From positions 1-64,000 of the forward strand of contig NZ_JAECVR010000004.1 of assembly GCF_016055185.1 (NCBI RefSeq): DNA of 64,000 nucleotides, read 5' to 3'. The notes beneath the pieces are model-generated. The model worked only from the letters and a program-made list of their open reading frames with translations. It did not search any database and was not told where the DNA came from. The translations under genes were made by a program, and so were the position numbers. Shown piece after piece: positions 8,965-20,456 of the stretch; positions within the stretch are counted from its first letter, which is position 1, and each line of letters begins with the position of its first letter. Source of the DNA: Paenactinomyces guangxiensis. Its GTDB lineage: Bacteria > Bacillota > Bacilli > Thermoactinomycetales > Thermoactinomycetaceae.

Positions 8965-10764
8965 TTGTTAGTGTCGCGAACAAAATATGTGCAAACGTGG
9001 GATCTGAATACCATTTATGAGGGTGGGAGCCATTCATCTGTACTGAAAGAAGAGTTAGAGAATGCGGAGGGACAAATGCCTCTGCTCAAAAAGAAAATCT
9101 CTGCTCTGGATCAGGAAATAAGACCTGGCTGGTTAGACCGCTGGCATGAGACGCTGGAAGAATTACAACATTTAAGTAACCGGTTACATGAAGCTGCATC
9201 TTTTATCAGCTGCTTATTTTCACAAGACATGAAAGATGAAAAAGCACAGGCGCTCCGGGCAAGAATATCCCAAATAGAGGCTTCCTATAATTCGGTGATG
9301 ACTATTTTGGAGAGCAAAATCTCTCAAATACCGCCTGCATCCTGGGAGGCGTTGATAGAAGACCCACGGATCCAGTCCATATCCTTTACACTTCAGGAAA
9401 GACGCCAGCGGGCAATGGAAAAGCTGCCGCCGGAACAGGAAGAACTGGCAAACGACTTGAGTGTGGACGGATATGTTGCCTGGGGGCACATGTACAATAA
9501 CATTGTAGGGCGGATGCAGATTCCATTTGAGGAAAAAGGAAAAGTAACCCATCTGTCAGTGGGGCAAGCGGCCAATAAAATCAATCATCCTGACCGGGCC
9601 GTTCGCCGGCAGGTGTTTGAAAAATGGGAAGAGGCATGGAAAAAAGAAGCAGATTTGATTGCAGCCACACTTAACCATCTGGCGGGTTATCGGCTCCAGC
9701 TCTATAAGCACCGCAACTGGGATAACCCTTTAAAAGAACCGCTTAACGATAACCGGATGAGTGAAGAGACACTTCAGGCGATGTGGCAAGCGATCGAAAA
9801 AGAAAAACACCGCCTGGTGCCATTCATTGAACGGAAAGCAAAACTGCTGAATGTGGATAAACTGAGCTACTATGATGTCCATGCCCCGTTACCGGGAAAT
9901 AATCAAGCAGTTACATATGACGAAGCTGCCGACTTTATCGTTGAACAATTCGCCAAATTTAATCCGGATATGGCAGCATTTGCCCGCCAAGCCTTTGAAA
10001 TGCGCTGGATTGAGGCTGAAGACCGCCCCAACAAACGACCCGGCGGTTTCTGCACCAGTTTCCCCGTGAGCCAGCAAACCCGTATTTTTATGACGTACAG
10101 CGGCACTGCCTCAAATGTATCCACGTTGGCACATGAACTGGGACACGCTTATCATCAGCATGTGATGAAAGATCTGCCCGCTTTTGCCCAAATGTATGCG
10201 ATGAATGTAGCAGAAACGGCTTCCACTTTTGCCGAATTGATTGTGAGCGATGCAGCCATTAAGCAGACGGCTACAAAAGAAGAAAAAATCATCCTGCTTG
10301 AAGAAAAATTGCAAAGTGCAATCAGCTTCTTCATGGATATCCACTCCCGCTTCCTGTTTGAGACGCGTTTTTATGAAAAGCGGAAACAAGGCCCCCTCAG
10401 CGCCAATGAGTTGTGCCAATTGATGGTGGAAGCGCAAAAAGAAGGATATGCCGAGTCACTGGCCGAATACCATCCCCATTTCTGGGCATCCAAATTACAC
10501 TTTTATAATACACAGGTGCCTTTCTATAACTTCTCCTATACGTTCGGTTTCCTCTTCAGCACCGGCATCTATGACCGGGCTCTGGCAGAAGGCCCGGCGT
10601 TTGCGAAAAAATATGTAGACCTGCTCCGCGATACAGCAAGTATGACCGTAGAAGACCTGGCCTTCCGTCACCTGGGTGTCGACTTGACAAAGCCGGACTT
10701 CTGGGAAAACGCAGTAAGGCTGGCCCTCTCAGATGTAGACGAGTTTTTGTCCCTGACAGAATAA
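8965..10764 (+). CDS. M3 family oligoendopeptidase (PepF-like)
   Basis: A zinc metallopeptidase of about 600 residues. The HELGHAYHQH motif (HExxH type) lies near residue 390, with the third zinc ligand Glu expected in the downstream AETASTFAEL segment. The length and the N-terminal helical half match the M3B oligoendopeptidase F group, which degrades cytoplasmic peptides. The start is uncertain: TTG 8965 lies 4 bases after AAGGGTGG, and GTG 8971 lies 10 bases after it. No signal peptide. A terminator follows directly. Confidence 0.93.
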   Translation: MLVSRTKYVQTWDLNTIYEGGSHSSVLKEELENAEGQMPLLKKKISALDQEIRPGWLDRWHETLEELQHLSNRLHEAASFISCLFSQDMKDEKAQALRARISQIEASYNSVMTILESKISQIPPASWEALIEDPRIQSISFTLQERRQRAMEKLPPEQEELANDLSVDGYVAWGHMYNNIVGRMQIPFEEKGKVTHLSVGQAANKINHPDRAVRRQVFEKWEEAWKKEADLIAATLNHLAGYRLQLYKHRNWDNPLKEPLNDNRMSEETLQAMWQAIEKEKHRLVPFIERKAKLLNVDKLSYYDVHAPLPGNNQAVTYDEAADFIVEQFAKFNPDMAAFARQAFEMRWIEAEDRPNKRPGGFCTSFPVSQQTRIFMTYSGTASNVSTLAHELGHAYHQHVMKDLPAFAQMYAMNVAETASTFAELIVSDAAIKQTATKEEKIILLEEKLQSAISFFMDIHSRFLFETRFYEKRKQGPLSANELCQLMVEAQKEGYAESLAEYHPHFWASKLHFYNTQVPFYNFSYTFGFLFSTGIYDRALAEGPAFAKKYVDLLRDTASMTVEDLAFRHLGVDLTKPDFWENAVRLALSDVDEFLSLTE

Positions 10765-10783
10765 AAGTGAATCGAAAATGTTG

Positions 10784-10812
10784 GCCCAAGAAATTTTCTT
10801 GGGCTTTTTTCA
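10784..10812 (+). terminator. Intrinsic terminator of the M3 peptidase gene
   Basis: GCCCAAGA (10784-10791) pairs with TCTTGGGC (10797-10804), followed by TTTTTT. The following 240 bases to the promoter at 11051 are AT-rich and show nothing else I can name. Confidence 0.85.
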
Positions 10813-11050
10813 TAAACGGATTGGCTCCGGATCGGATGAATACATAAACAGTCAGAATAATGGCTGAAAAAAGTGTCAACCTTCAGTTGAATTTCTTAGG
10901 AAACTGCAAGGTGACTCATATGAGAAAGTTTTCATCCATCTGTATGTTTAAATGAGATTAGGAGTTTATCTCTCTTATAAAACGGATAAAAAAAAATAGT
11001 AGGTCTAAATAAAAATACAATGGTTAAAAGGTATAAGTGGAAAAACAATA

Positions 11051-11080
11051 TTGACATCCTACCTTGGCGGGGGGTAACAT
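11051..11080 (+). promoter_or_regulatory. Candidate sigma-A promoter of the riboswitch-CBS gene unit
   Basis: A perfect TTGACA at 11051-11056 and TAACAT at 11075-11080 are separated by 18 bases. The expected transcription start is near 11087, which gives a leader of about 270 bases before the CBS gene and includes the whole riboswitch. Confidence 0.6.
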
Positions 11081-11120
11081 GATGGGGGAATCGAATAACC
11101 GCCTTAGACGCCATTCACTA

Positions 11121-11280
11121 TTCGCTGAATCCAGATGGAGCGGGGGGAACGAATCTATTGGGGTGAATCCTGTATAAACGGGCAGGGTGATCTCTTCTAT
11201 TGATCCAAATTCGTCAGTTAACCTCGTAAGCGTTCGTTTAGAAGAGTGGTGGTTATTGTAGTGGCATGGGCCAGCAGAGC
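11121..11280 (+). promoter_or_regulatory. c-di-AMP riboswitch (ydaO-yuaA class) aptamer and switching region
   Basis: The conserved blocks of the ydaO/c-di-AMP aptamer occur in order. They are CGCTGAATCC at 11123, GGAGCGGGGGGAACG at 11137, TTGGGGTGAATCC at 11158, CGGGCAGGGTGATC at 11179, and TTCGTCAGTTAACCTC at 11210 followed by GTAAGCG. Downstream, 11243-11254 can pair with the 5' half of the terminator hairpin at 11281-11296, so an alternative fold exists. Members of this class are normally OFF switches: ligand binding favours termination. The controlled gene is the CBS-domain protein at 11357, a homologue of a known c-di-AMP receptor. Class assignment is from remembered consensus and was not scored with a covariance model. 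Confidence 0.88.
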
Positions 11281-11301
11281 AACCACTCTGGTGGTTTTTT
11301 T
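11281..11301 (+). terminator. Riboswitch expression-platform terminator
   Basis: AACCAC (11281-11286), loop TCTG, GTGGTT (11291-11296), then a T run to 11301. Sequence 11243-11250 (AGAGTGGT) is complementary to 11282-11289 and would disrupt this hairpin, the expected antiterminator arrangement. Confidence 0.75.
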
Positions 11302-11356
11302 ATGCCTAAAAAATGATATTATCAACCCTGTTCAGGGTAATTAGGGAGTTTTTGCA

Positions 11357-11833
11357 ATGCTGAATCGAGATCAAGCCAGATATCTCTTTTCAAGAGAGAT
11401 TGCCCCTTTTATTATTCCGAAGGAACAGGTGGTAGTCGCTGATCCCGAGTGGTCGTTGGAGCGTGCACTTATTGTTTTAACGCGAAAGGGAACCAATTCC
11501 GTTCCAGTGGTTAACCATGCAGGCCAGGTGGAAGGGCTCATCAGCAAAACAGGTATTCTCGATTTCATGTTGCAGTTCAGCAAAGGCAATGATATTGATT
11601 TAACAGGGCTTGGCAAACATAAAGTAAAGGAAGCGATGAATAAAAATCATTCCGGAATCCTGGCTAACTCCATTTTTTCATTTGCTTTTGAAGTGCTTGT
11701 AAATTGTTCCTACATTCCTATCATTAATTTAAAAGGGCAATTTGTGGGGATATTGACCCGCAAGGTGATGATGGAAAAAGTGATTGAGTACTTTAAGGAA
11801 GAGTATTTGCAAACCATGGAAAATCGGTCATAA
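11357..11833 (+). CDS. darB: CBS-domain protein, DarB/CbpB (YkuL)-like c-di-AMP receptor homologue
   Basis: A 158-residue protein with two CBS domains, about residues 15-75 and 80-145. The first has the pattern LERALIVLTRKGTNSVPVV and the second ends GQFVGILTRKVMMEKVIEY. Size and sequence pattern match Bacillus DarB (YkuL, CbpB). That protein binds c-di-AMP and, when unliganded, acts on the (p)ppGpp synthetase Rel and on pyruvate carboxylase. A c-di-AMP riboswitch lies in the leader, so second messenger may control both synthesis and activity. Orthology is inferred from similarity by eye. The gene is monocistronic and ends at a strong bidirectional terminator. Confidence 0.82.
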   Translation: MLNRDQARYLFSREIAPFIIPKEQVVVADPEWSLERALIVLTRKGTNSVPVVNHAGQVEGLISKTGILDFMLQFSKGNDIDLTGLGKHKVKEAMNKNHSGILANSIFSFAFEVLVNCSYIPIINLKGQFVGILTRKVMMEKVIEYFKEEYLQTMENRS

Positions 11834-11860
11834 AAACCGGAGAGTATCGTCCGGGTGGAT

Positions 11861-11924
11861 GTAAAAAAAACAATGCCCCCATTGTTATTCAAATAAAATG
11901 AAGACAATGGGGGCTTCAGTTTTT
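11861..11924. terminator. Strong bidirectional terminator
   Basis: An 11-bp perfect stem, GCCCCCATTGT (11875-11885) with ACAATGGGGGC (11904-11914). T-rich sequence follows on the plus strand (TTCAGTTTTT) and a run of eight T on the minus strand. It separates the convergent CBS gene and the gene at 12089. Confidence 0.88.
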
Positions 11925-12088
11925 CGGTGGATCATAAAAAAAATCAGTTCTCTTGAAAGAAGAAACACAATAGAAAAAGAATAAGGATTGAGTGTGGTTC
12001 AGAAAAGTAAGATTTCAGCGGGGGGACGAATACATAATGTCACAAATAAAAAGATAACCTTAAGAATCCCGGAAATTTGGGGCCTTTG

Positions 12089-12628
12089 TTATTCTTCATG
12101 CAGATCATTAAGCAGCTCCAGATTGGAACATTGTTGGAAGAACTCCACAAGTTCATCCCAATACAGGATATCACACTGTTTTCCGGCGGTCCGGGCAGCC
12201 AATTTCGCATATTGAAGCCAGCCGAATAATGTAAACGGCATGAGCGGAAGGTCGAAATCTTCATGGTAAGATACAGATATCATGGGCTTTAATTCCAGAT
12301 ATACGTTTTGGTAAATCGTGGTTTCCAACAGCTTGGGCAACATGGGAGCTGCTTTTATAAGCGGGCGTTGCCCCTTCCAGATCGTTAGGACTTTCTTTTT
12401 TAAGAAGCTGTTTACATACCGCTCCCGATCCTTTTCACCTAACTTTAGACCGAACTTGGAAAGTTCTTCGGAGATATATGGAGCTTCTGAATGAAAAGAA
12501 GAATATGAGTGCGAAGTGCTTCCGTGCATTTCCTTTGACTGCAAATGATCCATTAATCCGATTGGAGAACTCTGTGTTTTAGAAATAATAGTACGGGCCC
12601 CGGATAGTGAATAGATATTTTTTTTCAT
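12089..12628 (-). CDS. Hypothetical protein, 179 residues
   Basis: Not recognised. The first 50 residues are Ser/His-rich and probably disordered; the rest looks folded, with helices near LSKFGLKLGEKDRERYVNSF and an acidic C-terminus (LLNDLHEE). There is no signal peptide or membrane helix. The ATG at 12628 has AGGAGG 8 bases upstream, so the gene is probably real. Its 5' side faces an 850-base gap shared with the NlpC/P60 gene on the other strand. Confidence 0.6.
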   Translation of the reverse strand: MKKNIYSLSGARTIISKTQSSPIGLMDHLQSKEMHGSTSHSYSSFHSEAPYISEELSKFGLKLGEKDRERYVNSFLKKKVLTIWKGQRPLIKAAPMLPKLLETTIYQNVYLELKPMISVSYHEDFDLPLMPFTLFGWLQYAKLAARTAGKQCDILYWDELVEFFQQCSNLELLNDLHEE

Positions 12629-13482
12629 TAGTTACGCCTCCTACAAGATACGCCGTCTGCATCTCGACAAGGCTGCATGATCTGCTGGGGATAATTGCTG
12701 AAAAGGAATGTTTCGGTGTTTTTCTCTTTCGTCTCTGTGGTATGCAGATGCGAGGACTAAAACCCAGGTGAGCATTTTTTACATTTATATCTGAGAATTT
12801 TTTAAAACCTTTATATGAATATTCTGCCTTAAAAATCGAATTTAAGCAAGTGAATATTGGCATTTTCCCCCGTAAAATCCCGGTGAAAAATAAGGAAATT
12901 TTGTGAACAGACTGGCGAAAATAAACGAAAGAAATAAAGGGAACATATATTCTGTGGTTAATAATGAAAAAGTTGAAACTTGTAAATTTTTGTATGATAG
13001 CTTTAAAAAACAAGCTAAAAAGTGGGGATCTTACAGTTAAATAAATCAGGTGTCCGGTTTGCTCAAAAAGTTACCGATTTTTGTCATGAATGGTTTGGAA
13101 AAAAGGCGATTACTGAACGACCCATGGTTATTTCCCGGAAAATATTCGAATGAGATGAAAAATTGTCGAGCTGATCAGTAAAAAGCAGAACCCTCTCAGC
13201 AACCCGAACATTAATTTTTTGTTTGTGTGTCATTTCAATGTAATACTGTTCGTGCCCCGGCATTGTAACCTCTTTGGCCTTGATTTTTACTTACTCGCCT
13301 CTGTTTTGGAGAGCGGTTGAATACTGGCAGGAAAAATCGGTTTGCAAAGTGATTAATAAGACACAAAATTCAATATTAATGATAGTATCAAAAATGGGAT
13401 TGTCCATTTTACCGGATTGTCCATTTTACCGGATTGTCACAATTACCGGCTTTCACATGAAAACATTTGGGGGGCGTGAGCG
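12629..13482. other. 854-base intergenic region between divergent genes
   Basis: This AT-rich gap should hold promoters for the gene at 12089 (minus) and the NlpC/P60 gene (plus). Open frames inside it lack credible starts and have low-complexity translations. I see no tRNA or riboswitch I can name. The only clear structure is the 17-bp tandem repeat at 13399-13449. Confidence 0.4.
13399..13449. repeat. Three tandem 17-bp repeats upstream of the NlpC/P60 gene
   Basis: Units at 13399-13415 and 13416-13432 are identical (ATTGTCCATTTTACCGG). The third, at 13433-13449, is ATTGTCACAATTACCGG, same length with changes only in the middle. The array ends 33 bases before the GTG start and may be an operator or may lie in the 5' leader. 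Confidence 0.8.
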
Positions 13483-14484
13483 GTGAAAAAGCTCTTTATG
13501 ATCGGTGTGGCCTGTTTACTCATCGCAGGATTAACCTCTGGCAGTTTTGCTGAAAATGTGAAGGAAACGGCTTATATCGATGTTGCAGCGGCGTCGCTGT
13601 GGACCGAGCCGGGTCTTGTCCGTCCGGTTGATGAACCTTCTGCGACCAATCCTGTGGGTTTGTGGAAATGGACCCGTTCAATGTCAGTCGATGAGAAGAG
13701 ATGGCTGGTTGGCAAACTGGAAACACAGGCTTTGCTGGGCAACAAGGTAACGGTTACGGAACGCCGGGGGGATTGGGTGAAAGTGGTTGTTCACGGACAG
13801 GGAACGCCGCGCGATGAACGTGGCTATCCCGGGTGGATGCCAGCCGGACAGCTCACCTATAACAAACAATTTGCGGCAAAGGAGCATGACCCGTTTGTTC
13901 AGGTAACGAAGCCGACCGCTATGTTGTACAGTACCCCGGATCTGGCTGAAGAGATGATGGAAGTCAGTTATAATACGAGATTGCCGCTGCTGGGTGAAAC
14001 AGATGATGCTTATCGTCTTTTTTTGCCTGACGGGTCCGGGGCATGGCTGAAGAAAAGGGACGGGGTAAAGGAGAGGTCACCGGGGGATATCCCGGTGCCG
14101 ACAGGTGAGCAGCTCGTGGAGACGGCAAGACTTTTTCAAGGTTTGCCTTATTTATGGGCGGGTACAAGCGGATTTGGTTATGACTGTTCAGGTTTTACCT
14201 TTACCGTTTATCAATCGCACGGAATCTCGATCCCGAGGGATGCGGCACCCCAGTCACAAGCGGGAACACCGGTCGCCAAAGATCAATTGCCAGGGGATTT
14301 AGTTTTCTTTGCATCTAAAAATGGCAAGGGTCCCGTACACCATGTGGGAATCTATGCCGGAAGCGGGATGATGGTTCACTCTCCCAACTCGGGCAAGTCA
14401 GTTGAAATCATTCCTCTGGACTCGCCCGCTTATAAAAAGGAATACGCCGGAGCGCGCCGTTATCTGCCGCAAACAGGTCCATAA
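13483..14484 (+). CDS. Secreted NlpC/P60 endopeptidase with SH3-like domains (YkfC type)
   Basis: A 333-residue wall hydrolase. Residues 1-23 are a Sec signal peptide with cleavage after SFA. Two bacterial SH3-like regions follow (about 30-125 and 135-195). The C-terminal NlpC/P60 domain carries Cys235 in YDCSGF, His287 in HHVGIY and a third polar residue His299 in MMVHS, the normal triad. This layout matches gamma-D-glutamyl-L-diamino acid endopeptidases such as YkfC, which cleave stem peptides. The start is GTG 13483, with a G-rich ribosome site (GGGGGGCGTGAGC). Three 17-bp repeats lie upstream. Confidence 0.9.
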   Translation: MKKLFMIGVACLLIAGLTSGSFAENVKETAYIDVAAASLWTEPGLVRPVDEPSATNPVGLWKWTRSMSVDEKRWLVGKLETQALLGNKVTVTERRGDWVKVVVHGQGTPRDERGYPGWMPAGQLTYNKQFAAKEHDPFVQVTKPTAMLYSTPDLAEEMMEVSYNTRLPLLGETDDAYRLFLPDGSGAWLKKRDGVKERSPGDIPVPTGEQLVETARLFQGLPYLWAGTSGFGYDCSGFTFTVYQSHGISIPRDAAPQSQAGTPVAKDQLPGDLVFFASKNGKGPVHHVGIYAGSGMMVHSPNSGKSVEIIPLDSPAYKKEYAGARRYLPQTGP

Positions 14485-14530
14485 AAAGAGGTTAACGCGG
14501 CGGAGCGCCTGTCAACCGGTGATGCAAAAA

Positions 14531-14570
14531 AGCCTGATGTTCATCATGTGATTGCATCAGGTCTGTTTTT
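14531..14570 (+). terminator. Intrinsic terminator after the NlpC/P60 gene
   Basis: CCTGATG (14533-14539) pairs with CATCAGG (14555-14561), followed by TCTGTTTTT. Confidence 0.7.
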
Positions 14571-14724
14571 ATTCTTTAACGACAGATCAGAAGACAAAAT
14601 TGATCTACAGTCATTTTTAGCATTCCACCTTGTTTTTATTTCCTGCATTCTGATATTGTTACCGAAGGGGGAATACTTTGAACCTGTTGTGAACTGTATG
14701 GAGACTTTGAGGTGTAAAACGGGG

Positions 14725-15528
14725 ATGAAAATACTTGAGATTTTTGGGAAATTATTGCTCCTTTTTCTTTTGATTCAATTGCTTGGATTGCCGGGTGTGT
14801 TATTTTTGGACTCTCCCAACACTCTGCTCTTTTTGCAAACCTTTGCCCTCATTGGTGCCTCCTTGCTTATGTTTGTTCTTTTTGAGCGAAAAAGAGGCTG
14901 GCATCTGGGGGTAAGACAGGAACAGGAAGGGCTCCGGTTTTTGCAAGGGACCGGTTTGGGAGTTGGCTGTATGCTTCTGGTCTTTCTTTTGATTTTTTTA
15001 TTCGGTGGAGTACAAGTGGTTGGAGTCAATGGGTCTGGGGGGGCCTGGAAATCGGTTTTAACCTCATTGGCCTTATTTATCATGGTGGGAATTTCAGAGG
15101 AAATCCTGGCACGGGGGTATACACAGGGACTGGTCTCCTATCTTTTTTCACCAGCGGCAGCCTGGATCGTATCTTCCGCTTTCTTTGCCCTTTTACACGG
15201 GAGTAATCCCGGAGTCTGGGATGAACCCCTGCCCATGATCAATATTTTTCTTGCCGGGTTATTGCTTGCCGTATACCGGGATGTGTCAGGAGGGTTGTGG
15301 GGGCCGATTGGCTTTCATTTTACCTGGAACTTTTTTCAGGGGTCCGTATTTGGATTTGCGGTATCCGGGTTAGATATCACTTCTCTCATACAACTGAAAG
15401 CAACGGGAAATACAACGGTTTCCGGGGGTTCTTTTGGAGCCGAGGGAAGCATCTTTGCAACAATTGTTTTGCTGGCGGTAACTTTCTGGATTTGGCGATT
15501 CGGCCAAACGAAGCGGAAACAGATATAA
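14725..15528 (+). CDS. CPBP-family intramembrane glutamic endopeptidase
   Basis: A polytopic membrane protein with the CPBP (Abi/CAAX protease) signature. Motif 1 is SEEILARGYTQG (Glu pair near residues 125-126), motif 2 is FALLHGSNPG and motif 3 is HFTWNFFQG. About seven hydrophobic helices are visible. The open frame extends 59 codons upstream, but that part overlaps the preceding terminator. ATG 14725 is chosen because GAGGTG lies 10 bases before it and the sequence then starts directly with the first membrane helix. Members process prenylated proteins or act in bacteriocin immunity; the substrate here is unknown. Confidence 0.82.
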   Translation: MKILEIFGKLLLLFLLIQLLGLPGVLFLDSPNTLLFLQTFALIGASLLMFVLFERKRGWHLGVRQEQEGLRFLQGTGLGVGCMLLVFLLIFLFGGVQVVGVNGSGGAWKSVLTSLALFIMVGISEEILARGYTQGLVSYLFSPAAAWIVSSAFFALLHGSNPGVWDEPLPMINIFLAGLLLAVYRDVSGGLWGPIGFHFTWNFFQGSVFGFAVSGLDITSLIQLKATGNTTVSGGSFGAEGSIFATIVLLAVTFWIWRFGQTKRKQI

Positions 15529-15558
15529 GCATACACCCTGGCCAGATGTATGCTTACT

Positions 15559-15741
15559 TTAATCCTGTTTACTCTTATGGTTCCGTTTGGATAGAGGGGC
15601 GGGAGCGTGTTTATCGTTATAAACGTACCAGCCGTTTCCGATTTCCTTGTACTTGGAGCGATTTTTCTTGTGCATAGGGCAAAATTCACACCGCCCGCCC
15701 GGCCGGCGTTGATAGCATTCAATACAACGGATCGGTTTCAT
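15559..15741 (-). CDS. Small zinc-ribbon-like protein, 60 residues
   Basis: A basic protein with two CxxC knuckles close to the N-terminus (CIEC and CEFC, 9 residues apart), which would bind one zinc ion. A basic middle and a Pro/Lys-rich tail follow. Its ATG lies directly after the TAA stop of the upstream PfpI gene with no gap, so translation is probably coupled. The weak ribosome site (AAAGG) fits coupling. I know no named family; binding to nucleic acid is a possibility from composition only. Confidence 0.55.
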   Translation of the reverse strand: MKPIRCIECYQRRPGGRCEFCPMHKKNRSKYKEIGNGWYVYNDKHAPAPLSKRNHKSKQD

Positions 15742-16266
15742 TTATCTGGCCTTTGCCAGCAGGTCACAAAAAGCTTTTGCATAGGCGGGGAGATCCGGAG
15801 GGCGGCGGCTGGAGACGAGATTGCCATCGACAACGACAGGTTCGTCCACCCAGATGGCTCCCGCGTTTTCCATGTCGTCGCGAATGCCGGGGGTAGAGGT
15901 GACCCGTTTGCCATGTAAAATCTTGGCCGAGATTAAGACCCAGCCCGCATGGCAGATCTGACCGATCACTTTTCCGGATGTATGGGCATGGCGAACGGCT
16001 TCCAGCACTTCCTGGCAGCGCCTTAATTTATCGGGTGCCCAGCCGCCGGGGATCAGTATTCCGTCATATTCCTCCGGTTTTATTTGTCTGAAGTCCAGAT
16101 CCGTTTTTACAGGTACCCCGTATTTTCCTTTATATTCTCCGGTTTCAGGGCCGGCAAGATGCACTTCTGCTCCTTCCTCGTGCAAACGTAACACAGGGTA
16201 CCATAATTCGAGATCTTCAAATTCGGCTTCTACAAAGCAAAGGACTTTTTTGCCAGCAAGTCGCAT
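15742..16266 (-). CDS. DJ-1/PfpI family protein
   Basis: A 174-residue class I glutamine amidotransferase-like protein of the PfpI branch. The nucleophile elbow is IGQICHAGW (Cys105 followed by His106) and the acidic residues that orient it are near 13-18 (EAEFED). PfpI relatives act as proteases or protein deglycases. An upstream in-frame ATG (16323) is rejected because AAGGAGG lies 7 bases before the ATG at 16266. The next gene is the abutting small zinc-ribbon protein. Confidence 0.87.
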   Translation of the reverse strand: MRLAGKKVLCFVEAEFEDLELWYPVLRLHEEGAEVHLAGPETGEYKGKYGVPVKTDLDFRQIKPEEYDGILIPGGWAPDKLRRCQEVLEAVRHAHTSGKVIGQICHAGWVLISAKILHGKRVTSTPGIRDDMENAGAIWVDEPVVVDGNLVSSRRPPDLPAYAKAFCDLLAKAR

Positions 16267-16512
16267 AAGTATTCCTCCTTGAATAACCGCCATGGACTGT
16301 AAAAGACTACTTTTTTTTGTCATTTTTTTGTGCTAATATTGTTAAATTGAGATAAGTATAATATTTGCAGTGCCTTGGGAATGGCTTTCTTCCGGCAATT
16401 TACGTGAAAGGAATAAGGTGAAGTCATGGAATTTACGGGGAGTGTAGGGAAATAATACAAACATCTGAACAAACGTCACTTGATATAGGTATAAGTGTAA
16501 AGTAAAATAGAA

Positions 16513-16532
16513 TGAGAATCACATGATAATCA
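16513..16532. promoter_or_regulatory. Candidate Fur-like direct repeat upstream of sufC
   Basis: TGAGAATCA (16513-16521) and TGATAATCA (16524-16532) are near-identical half-sites with an 11-bp period, resembling the TGATAAT half-site of Fur boxes but in direct orientation. It lies about 160 bases before sufC. Iron control of suf is common in bacteria; the link here is inferred. The remainder of 16324-16690 shows nothing else I can name. Confidence 0.35.
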
Positions 16533-16690
16533 ATCTAAATAAAAAATGGTCATGTGAGGCTCAGGAACATCCTATCACGTTCTGTTTTGCCTTGCAAATG
16601 CAAGGTTAACTTCTGCGTATTTCCGATGATGGCGATCCTCATCTTCGGTTTGGAGATAAATGACGCAAAATAAGATGGAGGAATGTAGAC

Positions 16691-17479
16691 ATGTCGACAC
16701 AACCGAAATTATCGATAAAGGATTTGCATGTTTCGATCGATGAGAAAGAAATCCTCAAAGGGGTCAATCTGGAGGTAAACGGCGGGGAGATTCATGCGAT
16801 CATGGGTCCGAACGGGACTGGTAAGAGTACTCTCGCTTCTGCCTTGATGGGACATCCGAGATATGATGTTACCGGCGGCCAGGTTACCCTGGACGGGGAA
16901 GATGTTTTAGAGATGGAAGTAGATGAAAGAGCGCGTGCCGGTCTGTTCCTGGCCATGCAATATCCGAGTGAAGTGAGCGGAGTGACTAACTCCGATTTCT
17001 TGCGCAGTGCGATTAATGCCAAACGCGGCGAAGGCAATGAAATCTCTCTGATGAAATTTATCCGTGAGATGGATAAAAAGATGGAACTGCTGGAGATGGA
17101 CGAAAAATTTGCTACCCGTTATCTGAATGAAGGATTCTCCGGCGGGGAGAAGAAACGAAACGAAATATTGCAAATGATGATGCTCAAACCCCGCATCGCT
17201 ATTTTGGATGAAGTTGACTCCGGTCTTGACATCGATGCGCTCAAAGTGGTGGCCAAAGGTGTCAACTCGATGCGCAGTCCGGAAATGGGCGTACTGATTA
17301 TTACACACTACCAGCGCCTGTTAAACTACATTAAACCTGATTTTGTCCATGTCTTTATGCAAGGTCGAATTGTAAAATCGGGCGGTCCTGAGCTGGCAGA
17401 ACGTTTGGAAGCGGAAGGTTACGATTGGGTAAAAGAAGAGTTGGGCATTGAAGACGAAACCGTAGGCCAAAAGGCTTAA
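16691..17479 (+). CDS. sufC: Fe-S cluster assembly ATPase SufC
   Basis: A 262-residue ABC-type ATPase that drives the SufBCD scaffold. The Walker A loop GPNGTGKST spans residues 39-47. The signature FSGGEKKR and Walker B IAILDEVDSGLD follow, with the SufC-typical DSGLD. TGGAGG lies 8 bases before the ATG. It is the first gene of sufC-sufD-sufS-sufU-sufB, the standard Gram-positive order, with gaps or overlaps under 25 bases. Confidence 0.97.
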   Translation: MSTQPKLSIKDLHVSIDEKEILKGVNLEVNGGEIHAIMGPNGTGKSTLASALMGHPRYDVTGGQVTLDGEDVLEMEVDERARAGLFLAMQYPSEVSGVTNSDFLRSAINAKRGEGNEISLMKFIREMDKKMELLEMDEKFATRYLNEGFSGGEKKRNEILQMMMLKPRIAILDEVDSGLDIDALKVVAKGVNSMRSPEMGVLIITHYQRLLNYIKPDFVHVFMQGRIVKSGGPELAERLEAEGYDWVKEELGIEDETVGQKA

Positions 17480-17493
17480 GGGTGGTGTCCGAT

Positions 17494-20436
<2,943 letters not shown>

Positions 20437-20456
20437 TCTGAGAAGGAGGAGTTACC

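Noticed and set aside
12579-13013. Minus-strand open frame of 144 codons
   Set aside because: It overlaps the ribosome site and start of the better-supported gene at 12628, has no ribosome site of its own and a low-complexity Phe/Ile/Lys-rich translation.
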